Positions 1 to 10,295 of a stretch of 64,000 nucleotides of DNA are shown piece by piece. The DNA is from Mycolicibacter sp. MU0102 (GTDB lineage: Bacteria; Actinomycetota; Actinomycetes; Mycobacteriales; Mycobacteriaceae). The DNA is taken from contig NZ_OY726398.1 in the NCBI RefSeq assembly GCF_963378105.1, positions 1,116,001-1,180,000 of the forward strand. Reading direction: 5' to 3'. The position numbers and the translations under genes were made by a program. The notes under the pieces are model-generated. The model ran no database searches and was not told the DNA's origin. It was given only the letters and a program-made list of their open reading frames with translations. Positions within the stretch are counted from its first letter, which is position 1. The number at the start of each line of letters is the position of its first letter.

Positions 1-1
1 G

Positions 2-523
2 CGGGCCGTGCGACAGTTCCGTCCGCACGTGATGACCACGTACGACGAGAACGGCGGCTACCCGCACCCCGATCACATTCGCTGCCATCAGGTGTCGGTG
101 GCCGCGTTCGAGGCCGCCGGCGACCACCGCCGCTACCCGCAGGCCGGTGAGCCCTGGTCCGTTTCCAAGCTCTACTACAACCACGGGTTCTTACGGCAAC
201 GAATGCAGCTGTTGCAGGACGAGTTCGCCCGCAACGGCGAGGTGGGCCCGTTCGCCAAATGGCTCGAGCACTGGCAGCCCGACCACGACGTGTTTGCCGA
301 CCGGGTGACCACCCGCGTCGAATGCGCCGACTACTTCAGCCAGCGTGATGACGCGCTGCGTGCGCACGCCACGCAGATCGACCCCAACGGCGACTTCTTC
401 GCCGCGCCGATCGAGTGGCAGCAGCGGCTCTGGCCGACCGAGGAGTTCGAGCTGGCTCGGTCCCGGGTGCCGGTTACTCTGCCGGAGACTGACCTGTTCG
501 CCGGGATCGAGGACAACGGATGA
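2..523 (+). CDS. mca: Mycothiol S-conjugate amidase Mca, C-terminal part
   Basis: This is the 3' part of the zinc amidase that cleaves mycothiol S-conjugates, releasing mercapturic acids for export during cytosolic detoxification. The gene begins before the window. About 173 of the family's roughly 290 residues are present, so the N-terminal AHPDDE metal motif is missing from view. The retained HPDH motif (near residue 20 of the visible part) supplies the third zinc ligand in the MshB/Mca LmbE-like fold. The stop overlaps the start of the next gene in an ATGA junction, as expected for the Rv1082-Rv1083 pair. Mca rather than MshB is inferred from overall similarity and from the neighbour. Confidence 0.93.
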   Translation, partial: RAVRQFRPHVMTTYDENGGYPHPDHIRCHQVSVAAFEAAGDHRRYPQAGEPWSVSKLYYNHGFLRQRMQLLQDEFARNGEVGPFAKWLEHWQPDHDVFADRVTTRVECADYFSQRDDALRAHATQIDPNGDFFAAPIEWQQRLWPTEEFELARSRVPVTLPETDLFAGIEDNG

Positions 524-828
524 ACCATGCTGTGCTGACGGTGCTGTGGATGGCGGCAGACGACATCGTGGCGGATGGCGTGCCGCGCGACACCGGGCCG
601 GACTTCGGTAAGGCCAGCCCGTTCGGGCTGTTGGTCATCGTGCTGCTGATACTCGGCACATTCGCGCTGGTGTGGTCGATGAACCGGCAGCTCAAGAAGT
701 TGCCGGAATCGTTCGACCGCGACGACCCAGGCGCCGACCAAGCCGCCGACGAGGGGACCGTCGGGTCCACTTCTCCCGGCGACGTCCCGGGCGACGACGG
801 GTCGGGATCGCCGCCTCAGCAGTCGTAG
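520..828 (+). CDS. Small single-pass membrane protein (Rv1083-like)
   Basis: A 102-residue protein with one hydrophobic segment at about residues 34-54, followed by a short basic stretch (NRQLKK) and an acidic, Gly/Ser/Pro-rich tail. Its ATG overlaps the mca stop by four bases, so the two are probably translationally coupled. The layout matches the mycobacterial Rv1083 family, which follows mca and has no established function. The positive residues after the segment suggest that the acidic tail is cytoplasmic. No catalytic motif is visible. Confidence 0.85.
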   Translation: MNHAVLTVLWMAADDIVADGVPRDTGPDFGKASPFGLLVIVLLILGTFALVWSMNRQLKKLPESFDRDDPGADQAADEGTVGSTSPGDVPGDDGSGSPPQQS

Positions 829-978
829 CGCTAACAGCTCCCCAACGCCGGGTTTCGCGTATGCGACTGCCGGATTAACCTTTGCCCCTTCGGGTTTCGC
901 CGGTATCGCGGCTATCGCCGACCCTAGCGCTGCGTGCGATGATTGCCCTGAACCGCGGCTTGGGAGAAAGGTTCGGGG

Positions 979-1308
979 TTGGCCATGCTCGCAGATCGCT
1001 CACCCGGGTTGGCGATATCGCCGATCATCTTGATGGTGCTACTGGTCGGCCTCATCAAGATTCCGACGGTGCACGCCGACGCGGTCGACACCACCTTCCT
1101 GGGTGCCTTGAACGCCAAGGGCATCGACTTCGCCAATGGGCAGTCCGCGGTGATGGCGGGCCATGAGGTCTGCGACGAGCTCGACGGCGGTCGGCAGAAG
1201 AACGACGTGGTGTCCGAGGTGATGCAGAGCAGCCGGCTCGATGACTACCACGCCGGGTTCTTCGTCGGGGTCAGCGTCAGCGCGTTCTGCCCGCGGCACC
1301 ACGGCTAG
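979..1308 (+). CDS. DUF732 secreted protein
   Basis: A 109-residue protein with a long hydrophobic signal segment (residues 12-31) and a likely signal peptidase site after VHA, followed by a DUF732 domain of about 75 residues. The two cysteines typical of DUF732 are present (HEVCDE and SAFCPRH) and probably form a disulfide outside the cell. DUF732 proteins are small mycobacterial secreted proteins without an assigned role. A GGGAGAAAGG stretch at 962-971 is the ribosome site. It fits either the TTG used here or the ATG two codons later at 985, and the ATG may be the true start. It lies convergent to the PPE gene. Confidence 0.82.
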   Translation: MAMLADRSPGLAISPIILMVLLVGLIKIPTVHADAVDTTFLGALNAKGIDFANGQSAVMAGHEVCDELDGGRQKNDVVSEVMQSSRLDDYHAGFFVGVSVSAFCPRHHG

Positions 1309-1314
1309 TTCAGC

Positions 1315-2427
1315 TCAGCCCGCAGACGGCGGCTTGGGCATGACCGGGCCCCGCAGCTCCAAACCGACTTCCAGGTCCTCGTACTTCTGCTGTCTGCGCT
1401 TTCGCCATCCGCTGCCCGCGGAGTTCGATGGGGGCACCATCGGCGGCATGATCGACGGGATGCCGGCGAACGTCGTGGACTGGCTTGCCGGCAGCGGTGT
1501 CGCCGACGACGCCAGCTGGACCGGTGCCTGTGTCGCGGCCAGAAACCCCGCCGCGGCGGGTGGCGCGGTCAGCGGGCCCACCTTCACCCCGACACCGATT
1601 GCCGCCGCGGGCATTTCGGAAAGTCCGGCGGCGCCCAAGGCGCCCAGCCCCCCGAGCGGCATCGCCGGTATCAAGGCGGACTCGCCTTCGGCGAGGCCTT
1701 GCGCCATGGCGGTGTTGACGTTCTGCAACGCCTGCGCCGAGGTGTTCTGGGCGAGGTAGCTGAGCAGGTTGATCGGGAATCCGGACGATACGAACTGGTT
1801 GGCATAGGTGTTCGCCAGGCCCGTCCAGCTGGTGTTGGGGTCGAATGCGGTCAGCGACGACTCCAACGACGCCAAAGTTGAATCGGCAGAGGTGGTTCCG
1901 CTGCTGGCTGTCGCGGGTGCCGGAGGGCTGAACGAGGGAAGTGTGGTCGCTTGCGCCGAGGCCGCCCGGTAGCGGGTCATCGCGGCGGTGTTGTTCGTCC
2001 ACATGCCCAGGTACTGGCTCTCGTTCTCCGCGATTGCCGCTGAGTTGGTCCCGAATCGATTGGACGCCAGCAGTTGCATTCGGCGAGTGCGGTTGGCCTT
2101 GATCGCCGCAGTCGGGGCCACCGCCGTGCGGACTGTTTCGAACGCCGCGGCGGCCTGCTGCATCGAGGCGGCGGTGCGACGGCACTGCTGTGCCGTGGCG
2201 CGCAGCCATACCAGGTAGGGCTCGGCGGATTGCACCATCGCAGCCGCGGAACGGCCGCGCCATGAGTCCACCAACGACGACAGTGAGGCGACATAGTCGT
2301 CGGCGTATTCATCCAGGTAGGTGCCAAGCTGTCGCCACGCGCCCGACGCCTCGATGAGGGATCTCGCGCCGGGTCCGTTGTGGACCAGCGCGGAGGTGAC
2401 CTCGGGGGGTGCGGTTACGGACTGCAT
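1315..2427 (-). CDS. PPE family protein
   Basis: A 370-residue PPE protein. The N-terminal PPE domain (about residues 1-170) begins with APPE at 6-9, carries the WRG motif of the helix-turn-helix tip at 56-58, and has the conserved SQYLGMW / TAAMTRYRAA stretch. The C-terminal half is Ala/Pro/Ser-rich and ends VMPKPPSAG, resembling the last residues of many PPE-SVP proteins, although no clean SVP-W motif is visible. PPE proteins normally pair with a PE protein and leave the cell by an ESX system. No PE gene or ESX component lies nearby, so its partner must be encoded elsewhere. Secretion is inferred from the family. Confidence 0.88.
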   Translation of the reverse strand: MQSVTAPPEVTSALVHNGPGARSLIEASGAWRQLGTYLDEYADDYVASLSSLVDSWRGRSAAAMVQSAEPYLVWLRATAQQCRRTAASMQQAAAAFETVRTAVAPTAAIKANRTRRMQLLASNRFGTNSAAIAENESQYLGMWTNNTAAMTRYRAASAQATTLPSFSPPAPATASSGTTSADSTLASLESSLTAFDPNTSWTGLANTYANQFVSSGFPINLLSYLAQNTSAQALQNVNTAMAQGLAEGESALIPAMPLGGLGALGAAGLSEMPAAAIGVGVKVGPLTAPPAAAGFLAATQAPVQLASSATPLPASQSTTFAGIPSIMPPMVPPSNSAGSGWRKRRQQKYEDLEVGLELRGPVMPKPPSAG

Positions 2428-2439
2428 GGCCTGTGGTGT

Positions 2440-3552
2440 TTAGGCGATTGCGCTGATGGCGGTCGAGAGGCGCGACTTGAACGCATCGGGGATGGGGACG
2501 TAGCCGTGATCGGACAGCTGATTCTGGCCGTCGCCGATCGCGCTCTGCAGGAACGCGCGCACCGCGGTTCCGACCTGCGGGTCGGGATACTTCGAGCAGA
2601 CGATCTCGTAGGTGGCCAACACGATCGGATAGGCGCCGGACTGGTTGGGCCGGTAGAAGGAGATGGTGTCCAGAGCGAGGTCGTTGCCTTCACGGAGGAA
2701 CCAGGCCGACGAGATGGTTTTGCCGACCGAGTCCTCGCTGATCGAGACCGGGTCCGGACCGGCCGAGGTGATGACGTTGGCCATGCCCAGCTGGTGGCTC
2801 TGCGCGAACGACCACTCGGTATAGGTCACCGACCCCTCGAGCTCGGCGGCGGCCGCGGCGACGCCCTCGTTGCCGTGGGCGCTCTGGCCGGCTATGCCGT
2901 TGAACGTTCGCCCGGCCCCCTTGCCCCAGGTGCCCGCGGAGGCGGTGTCCAGATAGCGCTGGAAGTTGTCCGTGGTCCCGGACGCATCGCTGCGCGACAC
3001 CACCCGAATCGGCAGGGCGGGCAGGTCAGTGCCGGTGTTCAGGGCGGCGATCGCGGGATCGTTCCAGGTGGTGATGGTGCCGTTGAAGATGTTGGCCGCG
3101 GTGGGGCCGTCCAGATTCAGCGAGGCCACACCGCCCAGGCGGAACGCGATGGCAATCGGCCCGAACACCAACGGCAGGTTCCACACCGGCGCGCCGCAGC
3201 GCTGCTGGGCGCGGTCGTATTCACTCTTGCTCAGCGGCGAATCAGATCCACCGAAATCTGTTTGGTCGGCCATGAACTCGTCGATGCCCGCGCCGGATCC
3301 GTTCGGCTGGTAGGTCAGGCTCTGGCCGGGGCACGCTTGGTTGAACGACGCGACGAACCGCGTCATCGCGTTAGCCTGAGCGGTGGATCCGCTGGCCTTC
3401 AGGTTCGGGTGCCCACCACAGTCCACGCCGGACGCCGGGGCCTGTGCCGCGTGGCTCGGAGCTGTCGCGTCATGGCCCCCGCCGCACCCGGACAGCAGCG
3501 CAGCGCCCGCGGCCAGCAAACTCGGTACGGCACGTCGATTGATGTCAATCAC
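2440..3552 (-). CDS. pstS: PstS-type phosphate-binding lipoprotein
   Basis: The 370-residue periplasmic solute-binding protein of a high-affinity phosphate ABC transporter. The N-terminus is a lipoprotein signal with lipobox LLSGC (lipidated Cys23). Typical PstS features follow: LKASGSTAQ near the start of the mature domain, GSGAGI, TDFGGSDSPL, IFNGTITTWNDP and RSDASGTTDNFQRYL, which together line the phosphate site. The start is GTG. No pstC, pstA or pstB gene is adjacent, so this is an orphan copy that must work with a permease encoded elsewhere or act as a sensor. The next gene upstream is divergent. Confidence 0.93.
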   Translation of the reverse strand: MIDINRRAVPSLLAAGAALLSGCGGGHDATAPSHAAQAPASGVDCGGHPNLKASGSTAQANAMTRFVASFNQACPGQSLTYQPNGSGAGIDEFMADQTDFGGSDSPLSKSEYDRAQQRCGAPVWNLPLVFGPIAIAFRLGGVASLNLDGPTAANIFNGTITTWNDPAIAALNTGTDLPALPIRVVSRSDASGTTDNFQRYLDTASAGTWGKGAGRTFNGIAGQSAHGNEGVAAAAAELEGSVTYTEWSFAQSHQLGMANVITSAGPDPVSISEDSVGKTISSAWFLREGNDLALDTISFYRPNQSGAYPIVLATYEIVCSKYPDPQVGTAVRAFLQSAIGDGQNQLSDHGYVPIPDAFKSRLSTAISAIA

Positions 3553-3728
3553 ATCCCTCGGGTCGTCTCATCGGCGAATGCTAGCAATGGTGTCGCCCCG
3601 TAACATTGGTGCTCTACAGGCGAATTCAAGAATTCAGCAACCGTTTTCGAACTGGTCATGAGTTGTATGGGCATCGTCCGCTGTGGGTCTCAGCGCCAGC
3701 TGATGTCGAACAGGATTAGCGTGGACGA

Positions 3729-5735
<2,007 letters not shown>

Positions 5736-5745
5736 CGTGCGGCAC

Positions 5746-6129
5746 ATGACGAGCGCACCTGAGCGGGCACAAGCCATCACCGAGACCGTCCACCGCTACA
5801 TCGAGCTGGTCGGCGGCGGCGACGCCGATGCGCTGGTCGAGCTCTACGCGTCCGACGCCACCCTGGAGGACCCGGTGGGCGGCGAGGTGCACATCGGCCA
5901 CCAGGCCATTCGCAACTTCTACTCGGCCATCACCGGGCTGGACCGCAAGTCGGAGCTGGTGACGCTGCGCGTCGCCGGTAACGAGGCGGCGTTCCACTTC
6001 GCGCTGACTATCACCAACGGTGACCACCGGATGCGTATCGAGCCGATCGACGTGATGGTGTTCGACGGCGAGGGCAAGATCGCCGGGATGAAGGCCTACT
6101 GGTCGGCGGAGAACATCACCCAGCTGTAG
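5746..6129 (+). CDS. Steroid delta5-3-ketosteroid isomerase-like protein
   Basis: A 127-residue protein of the SnoaL/NTF2 fold that closely matches bacterial ketosteroid isomerase. The catalytic set aligns with the Pseudomonas enzyme: Tyr18, the general base Asp42 in EDPVG, and Asp102 in PIDVM followed by FDGEGKI and AYWS. All three being present supports true isomerase activity, moving the double bond from delta5 to delta4 in 3-ketosteroids after 3-beta-HSD oxidation. A 3-beta-HSD is encoded elsewhere in this window. The ATG used is preceded by a TAACGT hexamer. It probably shares transcription with the gene upstream and is convergent to the hemolysin III gene. Confidence 0.85.
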   Translation: MTSAPERAQAITETVHRYIELVGGGDADALVELYASDATLEDPVGGEVHIGHQAIRNFYSAITGLDRKSELVTLRVAGNEAAFHFALTITNGDHRMRIEPIDVMVFDGEGKIAGMKAYWSAENITQL

Positions 6130-6142
6130 GCCCGCGCGGCTA

Positions 6143-6853
6143 TTACAGCACCGCGAACCAGATCGCGATGTACTGGCAGATCGCGGCCACGGCGGTGCAG
6201 GCGTGGAAGAACTCGTGGTAGCCGAACGTCGTGGGCCACGGGTCCGGCCACTTCAGCGCGTACATGATTGCGCCGATGCTGTAGAGCGCACCACCGACGG
6301 CCAGCAACACCATCGCCGCGACACCGGCGTTGTGCATGATCGTTGCGATGAAGAACGCTGACACCCAGCCCAACAGCAGGTAGAGCGGCACCCCGACCCA
6401 CTTCGGCGCGGTCGGCCAGCACAGCTTGAGCACCACGCCGGCCAAAGCGCCACCCCACACGATCGCCATCACCAGCCGCTCCTGGGCGCCGTGGTCCATC
6501 GCCAGCAGCGCGAACGGGGTGTACGTGCCGGCGATGAAGATGAAGATCATCGCGTGGTCGAGCCGCTTCATGCGGATTCGGGCGGCGACAGACTTCCAGG
6601 TGATCCGGTGATAGGTCGCGCTGACCGCGAACATGCCCACCACCGAGATGGAGTAAGCCAATGTGGCCAGGCCTGCCTCGAGCCCGGCCAGCGACCAGGC
6701 CACCGCGGTCAGGGTGATACCGGCGATAACGGCAACGATGGCCGACACGAGGTGAATCCACCCGCGTGCCCGCGGTTTGGTGTGCGGCGCGGCGATGTCC
6801 GCCGGCAGCTCGTTCGGATTCGGCTCGGCAATGGTGTCGGTGTGGGTGCTCAT
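6143..6853 (-). CDS. Hemolysin III / TrhA family membrane protein (Rv1085c-like)
   Basis: A 236-residue seven-helix membrane protein of the hemolysin III (PAQR-related) family. Conserved polar residues that line the putative metal site are visible: SATYHRITW in the second segment and GYHEFFHACTA in the last. The N-terminal 35 residues are hydrophilic. The family name comes from a Bacillus cereus haemolysin. Related E. coli TrhA affects membrane-lipid homeostasis, and the mycobacterial function is not settled. The gene is divergent from the prenyltransferase gene, with only about 80 bases between the starts, the same order as Rv1085c-Rv1086. Confidence 0.9.
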   Translation of the reverse strand: MSTHTDTIAEPNPNELPADIAAPHTKPRARGWIHLVSAIVAVIAGITLTAVAWSLAGLEAGLATLAYSISVVGMFAVSATYHRITWKSVAARIRMKRLDHAMIFIFIAGTYTPFALLAMDHGAQERLVMAIVWGGALAGVVLKLCWPTAPKWVGVPLYLLLGWVSAFFIATIMHNAGVAAMVLLAVGGALYSIGAIMYALKWPDPWPTTFGYHEFFHACTAVAAICQYIAIWFAVL

Positions 6854-6932
6854 GGGCCTTCCTGAACTCCACGCGGATCGATCCCGGACTGATTCCCGTC
6901 AGTGCTTGGAGATCACAGTAGTCTGGGTTTTT

Positions 6933-7742
6933 GTGGCAATCATCCCGGCGCGCTTGAAAGAGCCGCTGTACCGGATCTACGAACTGCGCCTCCGGCAGGG
7001 CTTGGCGGCGTCGCGGTCGACCCTGCCCCGCCACATCGCCGTTCTCTGCGACGGTAACCGCCGGTGGGCGCGCGATGCGGGCTACGACGACGTCAGCTAC
7101 GGCTACCGGATGGGCGCGGCCAAGATCGCCGAGATGCTGCGCTGGTGCGCCGACGCGGGCATCGAGATGGCCACCGTCTACCTGCTGTCCACCGAGAATC
7201 TGCAGCGTGACCCCGCCGAACTGGCTGCGCTCATCGAGATCATCACCGACGTGGTGGAGGAGATCTGCGCGCCGGCGAACCGGTGGAGCGTGCGCACCGT
7301 GGGGGACCTGGCGCTGCTGGGTGAAGAACCAGCTCGTCGGCTGCGTGAGGCCGTAGAAAGCACAGTGAGCACCACCGATCCTGACCGCGCAAGCTCGCGC
7401 CTGCACGTCAACGTCGCAGTCGGCTACGGCGGTCGGCAGGAGATCGTCGACGCCGTGCGTGGCCTGCTCGGCAAGCAGCTGGCCAACGGCGCCACAGCCG
7501 AGGAGCTCGTCGACGCGGTGACCGTCGAAGGCATCTCGGAGAACCTCTACACCTCGGGCCAGCCGGACCCCGACCTGGTGATTCGCACCTCCGGGGAGCA
7601 GCGGCTGTCCGGCTTCCTGCTGTGGCAGAGCGCCTACTCGGAGATGTGGTTCACCGAGGCCCACTGGCCGGCGTTTCGCCGGGTCGACTTCCTGCGTGCG
7701 CTGCGCGACTACAGCGTGCGGCACCGGAGATTCGGGCGGTAG
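6933..7742 (+). CDS. Short-chain Z-isoprenyl diphosphate synthase (Rv1086-like)
   Basis: A 269-residue cis-prenyltransferase. The family signature CDGNRRWAR places the catalytic Asp at residue 40, and the C-terminal VIRTSGEQRLSGFLLWQ block binds the isopentenyl diphosphate. The protein follows Rv1086 almost residue for residue. Rv1086 makes omega,E,Z-farnesyl diphosphate, the precursor that Rv2361c extends to decaprenyl phosphate for arabinogalactan and lipoarabinomannan synthesis. The GTG start was chosen because the IIPARLKEPLYR block is the conserved N-terminus and the longer frame would run into the divergent gene. The next gene starts about six bases after the stop. Confidence 0.94.
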   Translation: MAIIPARLKEPLYRIYELRLRQGLAASRSTLPRHIAVLCDGNRRWARDAGYDDVSYGYRMGAAKIAEMLRWCADAGIEMATVYLLSTENLQRDPAELAALIEIITDVVEEICAPANRWSVRTVGDLALLGEEPARRLREAVESTVSTTDPDRASSRLHVNVAVGYGGRQEIVDAVRGLLGKQLANGATAEELVDAVTVEGISENLYTSGQPDPDLVIRTSGEQRLSGFLLWQSAYSEMWFTEAHWPAFRRVDFLRALRDYSVRHRRFGR

Positions 7743-7748
7743 CGAGCC

Positions 7749-9116
7749 GTGGTGGTGTTGTCGGCGGCGGTCTTCACCCTGAGTTGGTGGCTCGGGATGT
7801 ACCTGTTGGCGCGCGACCCGCGCAAACCGGTGCTGGTGCTGGCCGCGGTCGGGTTGTGCGGCTTCGCCGCCGTGGTGGCCGCCGACGCGGTCCGTGCGGT
7901 GTGGCATCCGGTGCTGCTCGGGCGGGTGGAGATCTACCTGGCGGTGGTTCCCGGGGTGGCCTGGTTCGCGGTGCTGCTGGAACTGGCCCGGCCGTGTGAT
8001 CGCTGGACCGGCCGCGCGCGCGACGTGACGTTCATCGGCGCGGTTGCGGCTGCGGCACTGGTCGGAGCGACATGGGCCGGCAGCGTCGAAGGCCCGCCGG
8101 GGGCCGGACACTGGCTGCTGTTCGTGGTGATCTCGGTATCGACCTTGGCGGCGATGGTCAAGGCGCTGATCCGGCCCGCGCAGCCCGGTTCGGTGCTTGG
8201 GGTGGCCGCCGTCGCGACGCTGTTCTTCGCCTTGGCCAACGCGATCCTGATCATCCCGCTGGGCGTGGTGCCCAGCGGCATCGCGCTGGCCAGCACCGGC
8301 GTCGACGTGCTTCTGCTGGGCCTGGCGGTGGCGCTCTGGGATGCCTTCGACGAAGGCCAGGCGCTGCGGCTGGATATGTTGCGATCGTTTCTTGCCTGCG
8401 TCGCGATGGCGGCGTTGCTGGGTGGGCAGGCATTGATCGGCTTGTGGTTGACCCGGCCCGAACCCGTGGCGCAGACCGCGCTGACGGTGCTGCTGTTCAC
8501 CACGATCGCGGTAGGGATCGAGGTCCAGGTGTTCGTCGACCGGCTGGCCGGGCTCTGGGACCGGCTGGCGTTCTGGCGCTCCCCGGCGTTGCGCGCCGAC
8601 CGCGCCGTGTTGCGCGGCACCGAGGCGGCGCTGGCCCTGCGCTCGACCGGCCCGCTCGATGACCTCGATGAGGAGACCTTCGTCCGGCTGACCCGCCGGG
8701 CGTTGGGGCACTACGGTGATCTGTCGAAGCTCGTCGCCAGCCCGCTGACCGCGCTACCGGTCATCGACGAGCGATTGGCCGCCCGCGGTGCGCCCGATGC
8801 GCCGCTGGAACGAGCCAACGAACTCAAAGCTCTGTTGGCCGACCGGATCGCCGCGCTCAAGCCGCGTGACTGCGGCGAGTTCGGCACCACCGAGCAGTGG
8901 CGTCACTACAACGCCCTGTATTTCCCCTACGTGGTCGGCGTGCGTGCCTACGCGCAGAACGCCACTGCGGCCGGACTGGACCCCACGGCGCGCCAGGCCT
9001 GGCAGTGGCTGGTCACCGAGGTGCCGCAGCGTTCGCTGCACAACTGGCAGAACGCCGGGGCCCGAGTGATCGCCGCCGACCTGCGGGGCCGGATGACGGT
9101 GTCGCCGGTTCTCTGA
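7749..9116 (+). CDS. Multi-pass membrane protein of unknown function
   Basis: I do not recognise this 455-residue protein. The first 265 residues hold about seven or eight hydrophobic segments. The remaining 190 residues are soluble and mostly helical, with motifs such as LTRRALGHYGDLSKLVASPL and FGTTEQWRHYNALYFPYVVG. The architecture, a membrane domain followed by a cytosolic domain, recalls sensors, but no kinase, cyclase or DNA-binding motif is visible. It begins with GTG a few bases after the prenyltransferase stop and is probably co-transcribed with it, so a link to polyprenyl-lipid or envelope metabolism is possible but unproven. Confidence 0.75.
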   Translation: MVVLSAAVFTLSWWLGMYLLARDPRKPVLVLAAVGLCGFAAVVAADAVRAVWHPVLLGRVEIYLAVVPGVAWFAVLLELARPCDRWTGRARDVTFIGAVAAAALVGATWAGSVEGPPGAGHWLLFVVISVSTLAAMVKALIRPAQPGSVLGVAAVATLFFALANAILIIPLGVVPSGIALASTGVDVLLLGLAVALWDAFDEGQALRLDMLRSFLACVAMAALLGGQALIGLWLTRPEPVAQTALTVLLFTTIAVGIEVQVFVDRLAGLWDRLAFWRSPALRADRAVLRGTEAALALRSTGPLDDLDEETFVRLTRRALGHYGDLSKLVASPLTALPVIDERLAARGAPDAPLERANELKALLADRIAALKPRDCGEFGTTEQWRHYNALYFPYVVGVRAYAQNATAAGLDPTARQAWQWLVTEVPQRSLHNWQNAGARVIAADLRGRMTVSPVL

Positions 9117-9177
9117 CCTGCGTGTGGCAGTGCTTGGCAGTGCCACGGGTCGATGTGGCAGCAGTTGCGCCGCAAGG

Positions 9178-9202
9178 TCGAGGGTGTCCGCACCACCCTC
9201 GA
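9178..9202. promoter_or_regulatory. Perfect inverted repeat before a small membrane-protein gene
   Basis: Nine-base arms TCGAGGGTG and CACCCTCGA are separated by seven bases. The right arm touches the ribosome site (GAAGGGA, 9201-9207) of the next gene. It could be a repressor operator, or an RNA hairpin that masks the ribosome site. A further weak repeat, GTGGCA with TGCCAC, lies just upstream at 9124-9146. Confidence 0.5.
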
Positions 9203-9215
9203 AGGGAGTTTCCTC

Positions 9216-9623
9216 ATGACCGCCATCACCACCCCGGTCCTGTCCGACTCGACCGACTCACTGTTGCGCTTCGCACTCCGCGCCGACGCCGCCATCATCG
9301 GGGCCGTCGGTCTCTTTGGAGTGATCGCCGCCCGGCCGATGGCGGCGCTAGAGGGCCTGACCCCGGCACACGAATACGCCCTGGCCGCGTTCTGTGTCCT
9401 CTACGGCGCCGTGGTCTATTTTCTGTCCGCGCTGCCGGACCTGCGTCGCGCAGGTATCGCCGTGATCGCCGCGAATGTGGCGTGCACCGTTGCCGCTATC
9501 GCTGTGGTCGAGGCCGGCGTGCTGCCGCTGACCGGAATCGGTGTCGCGGCGACGTTGATCAGCGCGGTCTACACGGCGTTCATTGGATGGCTGCAGTACC
9601 GCGGGCTGCGCCGCCTGGGCTGA
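9216..9623 (+). CDS. Small four-helix membrane protein
   Basis: A 135-residue protein with about four hydrophobic segments (near residues 23-41, 55-71, 76-97 and 104-123) and a short hydrophilic N-terminus. No family motif is recognised. The ATG was chosen because GAAGGGA lies eight bases ahead of it. A longer in-frame start would place the perfect inverted repeat inside the coding region. The inverted repeat overlapping the ribosome site suggests regulated expression. Hydrophobicity and base composition look normal for a genuine gene. Confidence 0.7.
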   Translation: MTAITTPVLSDSTDSLLRFALRADAAIIGAVGLFGVIAARPMAALEGLTPAHEYALAAFCVLYGAVVYFLSALPDLRRAGIAVIAANVACTVAAIAVVEAGVLPLTGIGVAATLISAVYTAFIGWLQYRGLRRLG

Positions 9624-9677
9624 TTTGCAGCCCACTCAACGTGTCGCTGCGGCCGTCACCGTCTACAGTTCACTCCC

Positions 9678-10285
9678 ATGAAGTGGCGGCTGGCGGCGAC
9701 GACGCTGATCCCCGGAATCCTGATCTACGCCGCGGCGCCGGCGCAGGCCGACGAGAAGACCTACCTCAGTTACCTTGAATCGCACGGCTTCAAATACCAG
9801 AACAGTCCCGGGCTGACCACCCCGTCCGGCGCGGTGCAGTTCGGCAAGATCATCTGCGAGAACCTGCGGAAGGGTCGCCCGGCCAAGGACCGGTTCGGGA
9901 CGAAGGTCGCCGACGGTGTCACCAAGGTCATGATCGACGGGGCGCAACGTGAAATGTGCCCGGACACCTTGGCAGCTGCCGCCAACCCGACACCGACGCC
10001 GGCGGTGCCGCCGCCGGGTGCCGGCGAACCGCCGTCGCCGGGGCCTGAGGGGCCGCCGCCGGCCGACCAGGCCCCTCCGGGTTTCCCGCCGCCTCCGGGC
10101 TTCCCGCCCCCGCCGGGTTTCCCACCGCCTCCGGGTTTCCCGCCCCCGCCGGACTTCCCGCCACCCCCGGTTTCCCGCCGCCGCCCGAGCCTGCACCCGC
10201 ACCCGCGGGGGAGCTGCCGCCACCGCCGCCGGAGCCGGCGCCCCCGCCGGGACAGCCGCAGCCGGGCACCGCGACGCAGCCCTAG
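9678..10285 (+). pseudogene. DUF732 secreted protein with proline-repeat tail, frameshifted
   Basis: The first 165 codons encode a signal peptide (AAPAQA cleavage region), a DUF732 domain with its two cysteines (IICENL, EMCPDT) and a Pro-rich tail of GFPPPP repeats. At about 10170 one G is missing relative to the repeat (CCGGTTTC instead of CCGGGTTTC). In the present frame translation leaves the Pro-rich composition, turns Arg/His-rich and would run to 10703 antisense through coaA. Restoring the base continues GFPPPPEPAPAPAGELPPPPPEPAPPPG and stops at 10283-10285, just before the convergent coaA stop. This may be a real mutation, slippage-based variation or a sequencing error. Coordinates give the restored gene. 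Confidence 0.8.
10080..10186 (+). repeat. 18-base tandem repeat encoding GFPPPP
   Basis: Five full units of 18 bases, the fifth encoding DFPPPP, followed by a sixth that has lost one G. The units differ only at third positions (CCG/CCT/CCA/CCC), so selection has probably kept the peptide. Such repeats are prone to slippage and to assembly error. Confidence 0.85.
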
Positions 10286-10295
10286 CGATCTAGCG

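Noticed and set aside
2380..3603. Open frame of 407 codons on the plus strand
   Set aside because: It runs opposite pstS, whose protein is a full, well-conserved lipoprotein. The frame has no recognisable domain and reflects high GC.
6096..8711. Open frame of 871 codons on the minus strand
   Set aside because: It covers the hemolysin III gene in another frame and lies antisense to the prenyltransferase and the membrane protein. Composition is Arg/Gln/His-rich without family motifs.
10080..10186. Repeat block considered as a CRISPR array
   Set aside because: The units are contiguous, without spacers, and encode a GFPPPP peptide in frame.
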